Below, piece by piece: positions 39,204-47,719 of a stretch of 64,000 bases of DNA; the first letter of the stretch is position 1; each line of letters begins with the position of its first letter. Position numbers and translations under genes: made by a program. The DNA lies in contig NZ_JAIQUM010000011.1 of NCBI RefSeq assembly GCF_020075705.1, forward strand, positions 1 to 64,000. The letters run 5' to 3'. The notes beneath the pieces were generated by a model, which was not told where the DNA came from, made no database searches, and saw only the letters and a program-made list of their open reading frames with translations. The DNA is from Metabacillus rhizolycopersici (GTDB lineage: Bacteria; Bacillota; Bacilli; Bacillales; Bacillaceae).

Positions 39204-39399
39204 TCTTTAAACCTCCAATATTTTAGATGTGGTTAGTATTTCCTATCTTGACTATATAAATGAAAAAAAAAAGACAACCTTAAATAGAATCAAAATTCTA
39301 CTCAAGATTGTCTTTTCTTTGTAAACAAAGATAAATTCGATCATGTAGTTTATATTGTGGCGTTCCTCTCAGATAGATCCAAGAAGAAATCCAATCATT
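39204..39399. other. leader region of the purine operon
   Basis: Contains the long hairpin at 39263-39314 and a palindrome CTTTGTAAACAAAG at about 39317-39330. I found no match to the purine riboswitch core or to a PurR box. A promoter should lie between the hairpin and 39203 but is not clear. Confidence 0.4.
39263..39314 (-). terminator. strong terminator after the DUF2294 gene
   Basis: A 20-bp stem (39271-39290 against 39295-39314) that needs G-U pairs only in minus-strand RNA, a four-base loop and ten T after it. It lies 86 bases after the DUF2294 stop and 60 bases before the purine operon start, so it most simply isolates the two; a role as a leader attenuator is possible. Confidence 0.85.
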
Positions 39400-39744
39400 T
39401 TACTGTTCCTTTAAAACAATATTCGTAAATGCTCGTTGCGTGGCTCCATCATAATCTCTTAAAACAGCTTCAATTTCCCAATCTGTCTGTTCCTCAAGCT
39501 TTTGTCTTAATTTCTTTTTATAAAGAAGTGACATATGGAAATCAACCTCTAGCTTTAGAGCAGGGACTTCTCCTTCCAAAGCAGCAGAGCGTGACGCACG
39601 TCGGTGTTTGGCTTGAAACGTTATCACATTTTGTTCAATCGTAACCTTTAATAGCGTCGTACCAAAGCCAAATAACTCCTTGGATACTTCATTGTACATA
39701 TGAGAAAGCAATTTCTTCGTTTCATTCGAGTCAATCGGAAACAT
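39400..39744 (-). CDS. DUF2294 (MpsC-like) protein
   Basis: A 114-residue soluble alpha/beta protein. The pattern (LSHMYNEVSKELFGFGTTLL, a middle with charged strands, and LRQKLEEQTDWEIEAVLRDY) fits DUF2294, later named MpsC after a membrane-potential system in staphylococci. Here it stands alone, without MpsA/MpsB partners, so its role is open. I chose ATG 39744, five bases after AGGTGA, over GTG 39753. Confidence 0.7.
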   Translation of the reverse strand: MFPIDSNETKKLLSHMYNEVSKELFGFGTTLLKVTIEQNVITFQAKHRRASRSAALEGEVPALKLEVDFHMSLLYKKKLRQKLEEQTDWEIEAVLRDYDGATQRAFTNIVLKEQ

Positions 39745-39943
39745 ATGTCTCACCTGCCAAAGCCGTTAATAGATGTAATTATACATGGTTTTTAATCAAT
39801 TTCAAGATAATATACGGATTTTAATATGAAAGTTATGTATTTTTTAAATTTAGCGTCCTATTACTCGTAATACCCGAACGTTAATAGGTATAGGAGAGCT
39901 TCCATCAGCAATCACTTGATACATCCCTTATTTTATGGTTTTA

Positions 39944-39985
39944 AAAAAACACTTCCTTTTAATGTGGATAAAGGAAGTATTTTTC
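39944..39985 (-). terminator. terminator of the glpQ-type gene
   Basis: AAACACTTCCTTT (about 39947-39959) pairs with AAAGGAAGTATTT (39970-39983), followed by seven T on the minus strand. It lies just after the phosphodiesterase stop. Confidence 0.85.
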
Positions 39986-40006
39986 AAAAGAATTCTTATT
40001 CATAAT

Positions 40007-40762
40007 CTAGCTACGATTTCTTAAAGCAATCGCATCCTTTGGGAAATCAGTCATTATGGTTTCAATCGTATTCCTGGCCAATAGTTGTTCAATTTCCTTC
40101 TGATCATTAACTGTCCACACCCGAATACTATACTCATCAACACTCTGTCCATACTTTACATCCTGTAACACGATATCCTTATAAAGATGTAACCCTTCTA
40201 ACCCTAAGCTTTTGACATATTCAAATGGACGGCTAAGATTATAGACTACTAACCAGGCAATTTTTGCACTTGGTTCAATCCTTTTCAATTTTAGGATTGA
40301 AGGTAAATGAAAGGAAGAATAAACAACTTTCTTTTCATAACCAAATTTCTTCACAAGGGTTAACACTTTTTCCTCAATACCATCATAAGCGAAAACATTC
40401 GTCTTTAATTCAATATTTAATTCAATTTGATAAGGTGTAATCAATTCTAAAACTTCTTCTAAGGTTGGTATACGCTCATTGCCCCACACTTGTTCGTCAA
40501 ACAATTCTAAATCTGAAAACTTTATTCCTGCACTAAACTGCTTTAACTCATGCAGATTATAATCTTTCACATACCCTGTACCATCTGTCGTTCGATCAAT
40601 TGTTTCATCGTGAATGACAACTAACTCACGATCCTTCGTCAATTGCACATCAAGTTCAATACCGTCTACACCCAATTCGAGCGCATGGCGAAATCCTATT
40701 AAGGTGTTTTCTGGCATAGTTCCCATACTTCCACGATGGCCAAATATTTTTATTTGCTTCAT
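40007..40762 (-). CDS. ugpQ: glycerophosphodiester phosphodiesterase
   Basis: A 251-residue TIM-barrel enzyme that splits glycerophosphodiesters to sn-glycerol 3-phosphate and an alcohol. The catalytic start is FGHRGSMGTMPENTLIGF with His9 and Arg10, then DGIELDVQLTKD and LVVIHDETIDRTTDGTG. No signal peptide, so it acts inside the cell, like E. coli UgpQ. Start ATG 40762 has AGGAAGAG ahead; the earlier frame lacks a site. It follows the ugp importer genes on the same strand, though a terminator hairpin intervenes. Confidence 0.92.
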   Translation of the reverse strand: MKQIKIFGHRGSMGTMPENTLIGFRHALELGVDGIELDVQLTKDRELVVIHDETIDRTTDGTGYVKDYNLHELKQFSAGIKFSDLELFDEQVWGNERIPTLEEVLELITPYQIELNIELKTNVFAYDGIEEKVLTLVKKFGYEKKVVYSSFHLPSILKLKRIEPSAKIAWLVVYNLSRPFEYVKSLGLEGLHLYKDIVLQDVKYGQSVDEYSIRVWTVNDQKEIEQLLARNTIETIMTDFPKDAIALRNRS

Positions 40763-40893
40763 ATCTACTCTTCCTTTCTTAGTGGGGCTTTGTAAGGACT
40801 CACCAGGGGGGATTTTCCCCAAATGCGGTAAAATCTATCAACTCTGCATTGGAGTCTATCAACTTTTCCAAATAATCTATCATAATCTGTGAT

Positions 40894-40936
40894 AAAAAGA
40901 ATAGAGAACAAAGCATATGATCGCTTTATTCTCTAT
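40894..40936 (-). terminator. terminator or attenuator between ugpB and ugpQ
   Basis: ATAGAGAACAAAGC (40901-40914) pairs with GCTTTATTCTCTAT (40923-40936); the single mismatch becomes a G-U pair only in minus-strand RNA. Five T follow. ugpQ is then read by read-through or from its own promoter in the 130 bases after it. Confidence 0.83.
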
Positions 40937-40965
40937 CCCCTTACTTTATTAATTGTGTTTTGAAA

Positions 40966-42303
40966 TTATTCTCCTCTTGCAGTATTCGATTTCTTAATTG
41001 CTTCGTTCACTTGTTCAACTGCTTTATTAAATGCTTCATCAACATCTCCACCGTTGTAGACTTCTTCAAGTGCTGTTTCAATAATTTTGCGTTCTTCAGG
41101 AATCATATCCATTAAAGCACCTTGAGTTGCAATAGATGGTTTCGTTGCTTGAAGTTGTTGAACTGACACTTGTAATTGTGGCATTTCTTTATAAGCATCT
41201 TTTACTACTTGCTCATCATAAGCAGCAGGGTTAATGGCGAAATAACCTGTACCTACATGCCATTTAGCTTGTACTTCTGGAGTTTGTAAATATTTCATGA
41301 ATTCCCATGCTGCATTTTGTTCTGCTTCTTCCTTACCTTTCGACATCCATAAGCTTGCGCCACCAATAGCAACACCTTGACGTTCTTCAGCTTCAGGATA
41401 AGGTAAGAAAGCTACGCCTACTTCAAAAGGAGCGTTATCAATAACATCTCTTGAAGATGCTGAAGATTGCAAGAACATCGCAACATCGCCTGCTAAGAAG
41501 CCTGATACCATATTATCAGAATTCGTTCCATAATTTGCAAACGTTCCATCATCAGTCATTCTCTTTGCCCATTCAAAGATTGATTTACCTTTTTCATTAT
41601 CAAAAGCTACTTCTGTAGGTGTTTCAGAACGACCATTGTCATTATTCATTAGCAATCCACCTTGATTTGCTAATAATTCTTCAAATAACCAACCATATGC
41701 TTGTAAAGCGAAACCTTTCATTTGGTCGTTACTTTCAACAATTTTCTTACTTGCTTCTTCAATTTCTTCAAACGTTTCTGGAGCTTTTTCAGGATCTAAC
41801 CCTGCTGCTTTAAAAGCATCTTTATTGTAGTACATAACTGGTGTAGATGAATTAAAAGGCATTGAATAGAACTGATCGTCAACTTTGTAATAGTTAATGA
41901 TGTTTTCCTCAAGTCCACTCATATCATAATCTTCAGCATCGATAAATTTTTGAATTGGCTCAACATTACCGCTATTAATCATTGACATTGTGCCAATTTC
42001 TTGTACTTGAATCATGGTAGGAGCGTCTTCTGTTCCTCCAACACTATGAAACTTCGGTAATGACTCTTCATACGTTCCTTGGAATTCCGCATTTACTTGA
42101 ACTTCATCTTGAGAGTTATTATACTCTTCCACAATACTATCTAATGTTTCTTGTGGGACTCCACTCATTGAATGCCAGAATGTTACAACTGTTTTTTCGC
42201 CAGTTTCTGATGTTGTTCCATCAGTACTTGCTCCCTCATTTGAACTACAACCTGCTACAATCAAAAATAAACTTGCCATAAATAAGGTTACTAATTTTTT
42301 CAT
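40966..42303 (-). CDS. ugpB: UgpB-like glycerol-3-phosphate binding lipoprotein
   Basis: A 445-residue binding protein with a lipoprotein signal (MKKLVTLFMASLFLIVAGCS, Cys19). It reads TFWHSMSGVPQETLDSIVEE near the start of the mature part, which is the UgpB pattern, and later AAWEFMKYLQTPEVQAKWHV. It captures sn-glycerol 3-phosphate or glycerophosphodiesters. GGAGACC lies ahead of ATG. The surrounding ugpC, ugpA, ugpE and ugpQ support the substrate. Confidence 0.9.
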   Translation of the reverse strand: MKKLVTLFMASLFLIVAGCSSNEGASTDGTTSETGEKTVVTFWHSMSGVPQETLDSIVEEYNNSQDEVQVNAEFQGTYEESLPKFHSVGGTEDAPTMIQVQEIGTMSMINSGNVEPIQKFIDAEDYDMSGLEENIINYYKVDDQFYSMPFNSSTPVMYYNKDAFKAAGLDPEKAPETFEEIEEASKKIVESNDQMKGFALQAYGWLFEELLANQGGLLMNNDNGRSETPTEVAFDNEKGKSIFEWAKRMTDDGTFANYGTNSDNMVSGFLAGDVAMFLQSSASSRDVIDNAPFEVGVAFLPYPEAEERQGVAIGGASLWMSKGKEEAEQNAAWEFMKYLQTPEVQAKWHVGTGYFAINPAAYDEQVVKDAYKEMPQLQVSVQQLQATKPSIATQGALMDMIPEERKIIETALEEVYNGGDVDEAFNKAVEQVNEAIKKSNTARGE

Positions 42304-42357
42304 AACTGTAATGGTCTCCTTTTGTTTTTAATCTATTGGTATTTATTAAACCCTAAG

Positions 42358-43176
42358 TTATTTTAGTGCACCTTCAGCTAATCCTTTTTGGAGTTTCTTC
42401 TGACCTATGAATAATAAAATCAGTGTAGGGATGGCCACAACCATTGCACCGGCCATTACAACGCCCCATTGATTGACTGTTTCTTGTGATTGTAATTGCT
42501 TTAACCCAATTTGAACTGTTCGCACATTATCATTTGTTGTTGATAAAAGCGGCCACAAGTACATATTCCAAGCTGTTAAGAAACTATAAATACCTAAAGT
42601 AACTAAGCTTGTTTTAGCAACAGGTAATACGACAGTTAAGTAAAATTTAAAATGCCCCATACCTGCAATTTCGCTTGCTTCTTTTAGTTCTTTCGGAATT
42701 TGTTTAAACGTTTGTCTCAATAGAAATGTACCAAATGCTGTTGCTAAAAACGGCAAGGCTAATCCAGGATAGGTATCGATTAAATTCATGCCTCTAATTG
42801 TTTGAAAGTTTGGAATGATTGATGCTTCAAATGGAATCATCATCGTTGCAATAAACAGAAAGAACAGAACATCCCTACCTTTAAACTTTAAGAAAACAAA
42901 TGCATAAGCTGCTAAACTAGATAAGATTAACTGACCTATCATAATAAACAGAGAAATGATTAAACTGTTAAATAAAAATTTTAGCAAGGGCAAGCGTTCA
43001 AATGCCTTCACATAGTTCTCTAGTGTCCAAACAGAAGGAATAATTTTACCCATCATCGCATCCTGACTATTCATAAAGCTCATCAAAAAGGCAAAAATAA
43101 TAGGTAGAAATAATAGAAATGCTGATATCGTTAGCAATGTATAGAGTATGATTTTGTAAGAAAGTGACATCCTCAT
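42358..43176 (-). CDS. ugpE: UgpE-like ABC importer permease
   Basis: A 272-residue permease with six membrane helices and EAA loop KEASEIAGMGHFKFYLTVVLP near residue 165. The motif MMIPFEASIIPNFQTIRGMNL is typical of UgpE/MalG-type permeases. It overlaps ugpA by four bases (ATGA) and lies 54 bases before ugpB. Confidence 0.9.
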   Translation of the reverse strand: MRMSLSYKIILYTLLTISAFLLFLPIIFAFLMSFMNSQDAMMGKIIPSVWTLENYVKAFERLPLLKFLFNSLIISLFIMIGQLILSSLAAYAFVFLKFKGRDVLFFLFIATMMIPFEASIIPNFQTIRGMNLIDTYPGLALPFLATAFGTFLLRQTFKQIPKELKEASEIAGMGHFKFYLTVVLPVAKTSLVTLGIYSFLTAWNMYLWPLLSTTNDNVRTVQIGLKQLQSQETVNQWGVVMAGAMVVAIPTLILLFIGQKKLQKGLAEGALK

Positions 43177-44111
43177 TGATAATGTACCTTCCTTTCTCCT
43201 ACCTTGAACTGAACGAGAGTCATAATTAAAATAATAATGAACAAGACGACAGCTTGCGCACTGGCCGAACCATACTGATAATTCACAAATGCTTCACGAT
43301 AAATTGAGTAAACGATAAGATTTGTTTCATTACTTGGCCCGCCTTTTGTTAACATGTCAATTTGGCCAAAGGTTTGAAATGCGTTAATAATTGAAACAGT
43401 GATAACAAAGAACAATGTAGGTGAAAGCATCGGTATCGTAATTCGACGTAATTTATAAAAATAGCCAGCACCATCAATATCTGCACTTTCATATAGGTTG
43501 GAGTCGATTGACTGTAAGCCACCAAGCAAAATTAAAAATGTAAAACCAAGATTCATCCAAATTGTAGATAACGACACAGAGAGTAGCGCCCATGATGTAT
43601 CTGTTAGCCAGCCGATCTTATCAAAGCCAATAGCGGCTAAAATGTTGTTAAAAAAACCAATACTTGGGTGAAATAAAAACAGCCAAAATACGGAAGCGGC
43701 AGCTACGGAAATTCCCATAGATGATGAGAAGATCATCCGAAAAAATCCTACTCCTTTTAACTTTTCATTTGCAATCACTGCCAAAAATAGGCTAATAATA
43801 ATCGTTCCTGGCAATGTATAGAGAACGAATAAAAAGGTCGATGTTAAGCTTTTTAGAAATAAAGGTGATGTGAAAATATCTATGTAATTTTGCATCCCAA
43901 CAAAAGCGGTTGTTGCACCTGCTTGAGTTGTTAAAAAGAAACTTAGATAAACTGTACGAATCATTGGATAAAATATGAAAATACTAAATAAAATGATGGA
44001 AGGTGATAAAAATATAAGGCCCTTTACTAAATTCATTTTACGCTGTTGCTTTTTCATCTTCTCAAATTGAATCGCATTTTGTTCAAACTGCACCGCTACT
44101 TCTGTTTTCAT
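43173..44111 (-). CDS. ugpA: UgpA-like ABC importer permease
   Basis: A 312-residue permease with six membrane helices after a 30-residue cytoplasmic start. The EAA loop is YESADIDGAGYFYKLRRITIP near residue 215. Pairs with UgpE. It overlaps ugpC by four bases and ugpE by four, so the three are co-translated. Confidence 0.9.
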   Translation of the reverse strand: MKTEVAVQFEQNAIQFEKMKKQQRKMNLVKGLIFLSPSIILFSIFIFYPMIRTVYLSFFLTTQAGATTAFVGMQNYIDIFTSPLFLKSLTSTFLFVLYTLPGTIIISLFLAVIANEKLKGVGFFRMIFSSSMGISVAAASVFWLFLFHPSIGFFNNILAAIGFDKIGWLTDTSWALLSVSLSTIWMNLGFTFLILLGGLQSIDSNLYESADIDGAGYFYKLRRITIPMLSPTLFFVITVSIINAFQTFGQIDMLTKGGPSNETNLIVYSIYREAFVNYQYGSASAQAVVLFIIILIMTLVQFKVGERKVHYQ

Positions 44112-45229
44112 TGAGCAACAACCCCTTGCTCTTGCCCCTTATATGCTGGTTGTAATAGTTGACCATTGTCTGCATCAAAGAAACACAAGTTTTCAACGGA
44201 TATAGTAACAGGAACTCTGTCCCCTGGATTAACCATCCATTGACCAGGCCATTTAGCATTCCATAATTGATGACCAACTTCCTCAAACACAATCATCGTT
44301 TCATTTCCTAAATGCTCTACACTAGCGACTTCCAAGTAATGTGTTGCGTCGAGTTCATTTGCTGGGTAAATATGCTCCGCTCTAATACCGATTGTTGTCT
44401 TTTTCGTTGATGGAATACGTTGAATATCTGTTTGAGTTAAATGAAATGTAAGCTTGTTCTCTACAATAATTTGTTTATTTTCAACTGACAGCTCTGCTTT
44501 TCCCATATTCATCTTCGGAGAACCAATAAAGGAAGCAACAAATGTATTTGCTGGTTCATTATATAAAGTAATAGGTTCGCCAACCTGTTGTACTTTGCCA
44601 TCATTTAGCACCATAATTCTATCACCCATTGTCATTGCTTCTACTTGATCGTGTGTCACATAGATCATTGTCAGACCCAATTTTCTTTGTAATCTACGAA
44701 TCTCTACACGCATATGGGCACGCAATTTTGCATCTAAATTTGAGAGTGGCTCATCCATTAGGCAAAGCGGTGCTTCACTTACTACTGATCTAGCCAGTGC
44801 CACCCTTTGTCTTTGACCACCAGATAATTCTTTTGGCTTCCTTTTTAATAATTCACTTAAGCCAATCATTTCTGCCGTTTCCAATAGCCTTCTCTTTTGT
44901 TCCTTTTTATTAACCTTCTTAACATCTAGTCCAAAAAGAATATTTTGTTCCACTGTTAAATGAGGGTAGAGCGCATAATTTTGAAAAACCATAGATAAAT
45001 TTCTATTTTTAGGAGGTAAGTGATTTGCTACTTCACCATTTAGCTTTAGCACGCCCCCAGTAATTTCTTCTAACCCTGCAATCATTCTTAATAAAGTACT
45101 TTTCCCACATCCAGAAGGACCGACTAATACAAAGAACTCTCCTTTGTTAATCGATAGATTCATTTCATTTAATACATTTGTTTGCTTGTCGTATGACTTT
45201 GAAATATCAATCAATTCAACTTGCTTCAT
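44108..45229 (-). CDS. ugpC: UgpC/MsmK-like ABC importer ATPase
   Basis: A 373-residue ATPase with Walker A GPSGCGKST, signature ELSGGQRQRVALARSVV and Walker [17 protein letters not shown]. The C-terminal ~140 residues form the OB-type regulatory domain of the MalK/UgpC group. First gene of the operon; GCAGGAGG lies ahead of ATG. Such ATPases can serve several sugar importers; here it is linked to the ugp permeases. Confidence 0.9.
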   Translation of the reverse strand: MKQVELIDISKSYDKQTNVLNEMNLSINKGEFFVLVGPSGCGKSTLLRMIAGLEEITGGVLKLNGEVANHLPPKNRNLSMVFQNYALYPHLTVEQNILFGLDVKKVNKKEQKRRLLETAEMIGLSELLKRKPKELSGGQRQRVALARSVVSEAPLCLMDEPLSNLDAKLRAHMRVEIRRLQRKLGLTMIYVTHDQVEAMTMGDRIMVLNDGKVQQVGEPITLYNEPANTFVASFIGSPKMNMGKAELSVENKQIIVENKLTFHLTQTDIQRIPSTKKTTIGIRAEHIYPANELDATHYLEVASVEHLGNETMIVFEEVGHQLWNAKWPGQWMVNPGDRVPVTISVENLCFFDADNGQLLQPAYKGQEQGVVAQ

Positions 45230-45291
45230 ATCTCAACCTCCTGCTTTAATCAAACTCAATTTAAACATAAATCGACACAATATATTCCATA

Positions 45292-45369
45292 TTTACAAAA
45301 TCATTACACAAAGTTAAACAAGGCATAAAGAGAGCGTCTTCAATTTACATAATTTACATTTCATTAACA
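45292..45369 (+). promoter_or_regulatory. possible PhoP-binding repeats upstream of ugpC
   Basis: TTTACA at 45292, ATTACA at 45303 and TTAAAC at 45314 are spaced 11 bases apart; a second set is TTTACA at 45344 and 45353 and TTAACA at 45364. They resemble PhoP (Pho box) hexamers. They read on the strand opposite to the ugp genes, which is not the usual activating direction, so I hold this loosely. Confidence 0.35.
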
Positions 45370-45468
45370 TTAGATAAATTTGGAATTGCCTAATGTATTC
45401 GTGCAGATGAATTTTCATCCTAATATTAATCTTTAAATTCAAATAATTGAGGAGATTAAAAGACACTT

Positions 45469-45543
45469 AAGAACAAAAGCTCTAGAGCTGGATGTCATGC
45501 GTTTATCCACAGTACAAGAATTTTATAGTTATGCTAAACAAGA
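45469..45543 (+). repeat. internally deleted copy of the dispersed repeat
   Basis: It keeps the left tip (AAGAACAAAAGC) and the right end (GAGCTGGATGTCATGCG, then TTATCCACAGTACAAGAATT) of the copy at 16577, but the central ~100 bases with the hairpin are missing. Confidence 0.75.
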
Positions 45544-45545
45544 AC

Positions 45546-45579
45546 AAAGGGTCAGACTCCTTGTGGAGTCTGACCCTTT
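45546..45579 (-). terminator. terminator of the ferredoxin-NADP reductase gene
   Basis: AAAGGGTCAGACTCC (45546-45560) pairs perfectly with GGAGTCTGACCCTTT (45565-45579) with a four-base loop. It lies about 50 bases after the reductase stop. Confidence 0.87.
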
Positions 45580-45627
45580 TGAGTCGTCTGTATTTAATTA
45601 ATGAGTCAACAGTGAACAAGAAGAGGT

Positions 45628-46677
45628 TTACTTCATCATTTGTTTCACTAGTTCCTTATTACGTTTTTTAAAGATTTCATTATGCGAAGAGACCATACCA
45701 CTTTTATATGCATCTGGCTGAATAAATTGTTTTGCTTTGTTTACAGCGTTGGCCGCATCTTGGAAAGCACCAGCGATTAAATGTAATTTGCCATCATGCA
45801 TGAGAATATCACCAGCAGCGTAAAGTCCAGCTATTGACGTTTCACTCATCGGATTGCCTGAAATATAATAGTCATCGACCATTTCAAGATTCAAATCACT
45901 ATTTTTCAATAATGTTGTATCGCGTTCATACCCATGATTAATAATGACTTCATCAATTGGTAAGTACGTAATCTCCCCTGTTTCATGATTTGTCAATTCC
46001 ACTTTTTCAATCACTTCATGATTAGGACTAGCAATTAATTTCGTAATTGTCGTTTGAAAGAAACAAACAGCAGAACTGTCCATTAGCTGTGTCGCTTGTG
46101 CTTCATGACCTGCTAATTCAGCTTTTCTATATGTTAAATAAACTCTTTTGGCGATCGGCTCTAATTCATTTGCCCAATCGATTGCCGAGTTCCCTCCACC
46201 TGAAATGATGACTGTTTTATCCTTAAAACGTCTTAATGACTTCACTGTGTAATTTAAGTTAGATACTTCGAATCTTTCAGCACCTTCTATCTCGAGCTTT
46301 TGAGGATTTAATATCCCTCCACCCACAGCCACAATGACTGTTTTCGAAAAATGCTTTTGACCAGAGGCAGTATGTAATACAAATAGATTCTCTTCATTAC
46401 GTGTTATCGATTCAACCTTTTCATTCAGCACTACTTCAGGGTTGAACGTTAATCCTTGTGCGACGAGCTGTTCAATTAATTTTTCCCCTGGTATTGGCGT
46501 TAACCCACCAACATCCCAAATCATTTTCTCTGGATAGACATGAACTTTCCCACCTAATTGTGGTTGATACTCAATAAGCTTTGTTTTCATTTCTCTAAGT
46601 CCACTATAAAAAGTTGAATAAAGCCCTGCTGGACCTCCTCCAATAACTGTCACATCAAATAATTCCTGCTGATCCAT
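45628..46677 (-). CDS. ferredoxin--NADP reductase, thioredoxin-reductase-like
   Basis: A 349-residue flavoprotein of the YumC/YcgT type. The FAD motif is VIGGGPAGLYS near residue 12, the NADPH motif VIISGGGNSAID, and the second FAD motif AGLYAAGDI. There is no CxxC, so it is not a thioredoxin reductase. It transfers electrons between NADPH and ferredoxin or flavodoxin. A Fur box sits right upstream and a siderophore importer is divergent, so it may help reduce ferric siderophores. AGGGGTGA lies ahead of ATG. Confidence 0.93.
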   Translation of the reverse strand: MDQQELFDVTVIGGGPAGLYSTFYSGLREMKTKLIEYQPQLGGKVHVYPEKMIWDVGGLTPIPGEKLIEQLVAQGLTFNPEVVLNEKVESITRNEENLFVLHTASGQKHFSKTVIVAVGGGILNPQKLEIEGAERFEVSNLNYTVKSLRRFKDKTVIISGGGNSAIDWANELEPIAKRVYLTYRKAELAGHEAQATQLMDSSAVCFFQTTITKLIASPNHEVIEKVELTNHETGEITYLPIDEVIINHGYERDTTLLKNSDLNLEMVDDYYISGNPMSETSIAGLYAAGDILMHDGKLHLIAGAFQDAANAVNKAKQFIQPDAYKSGMVSSHNEIFKKRNKELVKQMMK

Positions 46678-46708
46678 TTTCGTTCACCCCTAGATATCAA
46701 AATGTTAT

Positions 46709-46723
46709 TGATTATCATTCTCA
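46709..46723 (-). promoter_or_regulatory. Fur box of the reductase gene
   Basis: Minus strand TGAGAATGATAATCA matches the 15-base Fur pattern TGATAATnATTATCA at 12 of the 14 fixed positions, 32 bases ahead of the reductase start. Confidence 0.78.
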
Positions 46724-46768
46724 CTAAAACATACACTCTTTTCTTCCGTTTTACAACAAAAATAATGA

Positions 46769-46797
46769 TTGACATTAATAAAGGTTAGAATTATATT
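46769..46797 (+). promoter_or_regulatory. sigma-A promoter of the siderophore importer
   Basis: TTGACA at 46769-46774 and TATATT at 46792-46797 are 17 bases apart. Transcription should begin near 46804, just ahead of the Fur box. Confidence 0.8.
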
Positions 46798-46816
46798 TAG
46801 TTGCATAATATGAAAA

Positions 46817-46831
46817 TGATAATCGTTATCA
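46817..46831. promoter_or_regulatory. Fur box of the siderophore importer
   Basis: TGATAATCGTTATCA matches the Fur 7-1-7 pattern with one change. It lies about 13 bases after the expected start of transcription. Confidence 0.88.
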
Positions 46832-46873
46832 ATAATTTGGATGCTTTACTTTTTAGCGATTGGAGGTTATAAA

Positions 46874-47719
46874 ATGGCTCACCTGTATACAGATAACTTA
46901 AACATTGGCTATGGAGAACATTTAATTGTGAAAGATCTAAATATAGAAATTCCCACAAAAAAAATCACCACAATTATCGGTTCAAATGGCTGTGGAAAAT
47001 CGACATTATTGAAAGCAATCACGCGGATCATTCCTTATCAATCTGGAGCAGTCGTTCTAGATGGAGAGAATATTTCAAAGGAAAGTACCAAGCTACTTGC
47101 TAAAAAAATGGCAATTCTTCCGCAAACACCTGAAACTGCAAGTGGATTAACAGTCGGTGAGCTTGTATCATATGGCCGCTTTCCCTATCAAAAGGGGTTT
47201 GGACGCTTATCGAAAAGAGATTATGAAGTCATTGACTGGGCACTTGAAGTCACAGGAACAAAGGACTTTAAGTTCCGTCCAGTCGATGCCCTTTCCGGAG
47301 GTCAACGCCAACGTGTTTGGATTGCAATGGCTCTTGCACAAGAAACGGAAATGATCTTTCTAGATGAACCGACAACCTATTTAGATATGGCCCATCAACT
47401 AGAAGTTTTAGAGCTTTTGCAACAACTGAATATAGAACAGGAACGTACAATTGTTATGGTTCTCCATGATTTAAACCAAGCTGCTCGTTTCGCTGACTAT
47501 ATTATCGCCCTAAAAGAGGGCGAAATCATAAAAGCTGGGAACTGTGAAAATGTGATAACACATGATGTGCTAAAAAAGGTGTTTCAAATTGATGCAGAAA
47601 TCGGGCGTGATCCCCGCACAAACAAACCAATGTGTATGACATACAATTTAATAAAAGGAGACAGTAAAAATGAAAAAGCTATTAATCCCATTTACCCTAC
47701 TATTCTTTCTAATTATTAG
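46874..47719 (+). CDS. ferric siderophore ABC transporter ATPase (YusV-like)
   Basis: A 281-residue ATPase of the FecE/FhuC/YusV group: Walker A GSNGCGKST, signature ALSGGQRQRVWIAMALA and Walker B EMIFLDEPTTYLDM. Start ATG 46874 follows GGAGG by seven bases; an ATG at 46841 would put 11 extra residues ahead. The expected family end (RDPRTNKPMCMTY) is followed by an extra ~17 residues whose codons overlap the next gene by 50 bases. Regulated by Fur. Substrate most likely a ferric hydroxamate or similar siderophore. Confidence 0.92.
   Translation: MAHLYTDNLNIGYGEHLIVKDLNIEIPTKKITTIIGSNGCGKSTLLKAITRIIPYQSGAVVLDGENISKESTKLLAKKMAILPQTPETASGLTVGELVSYGRFPYQKGFGRLSKRDYEVIDWALEVTGTKDFKFRPVDALSGGQRQRVWIAMALAQETEMIFLDEPTTYLDMAHQLEVLELLQQLNIEQERTIVMVLHDLNQAARFADYIIALKEGEIIKAGNCENVITHDVLKKVFQIDAEIGRDPRTNKPMCMTYNLIKGDSKNEKAINPIYPTILSNY

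Noticed and set aside
39204..39399. Purine riboswitch or PurR box ahead of the purine operon
   Set aside because: I looked for the conserved riboswitch core and the CGAA-type PurR box and found neither.
45628..46677. Thioredoxin reductase
   Set aside because: The active-site CxxC pair is missing, so ferredoxin-NADP reductase is the better call.
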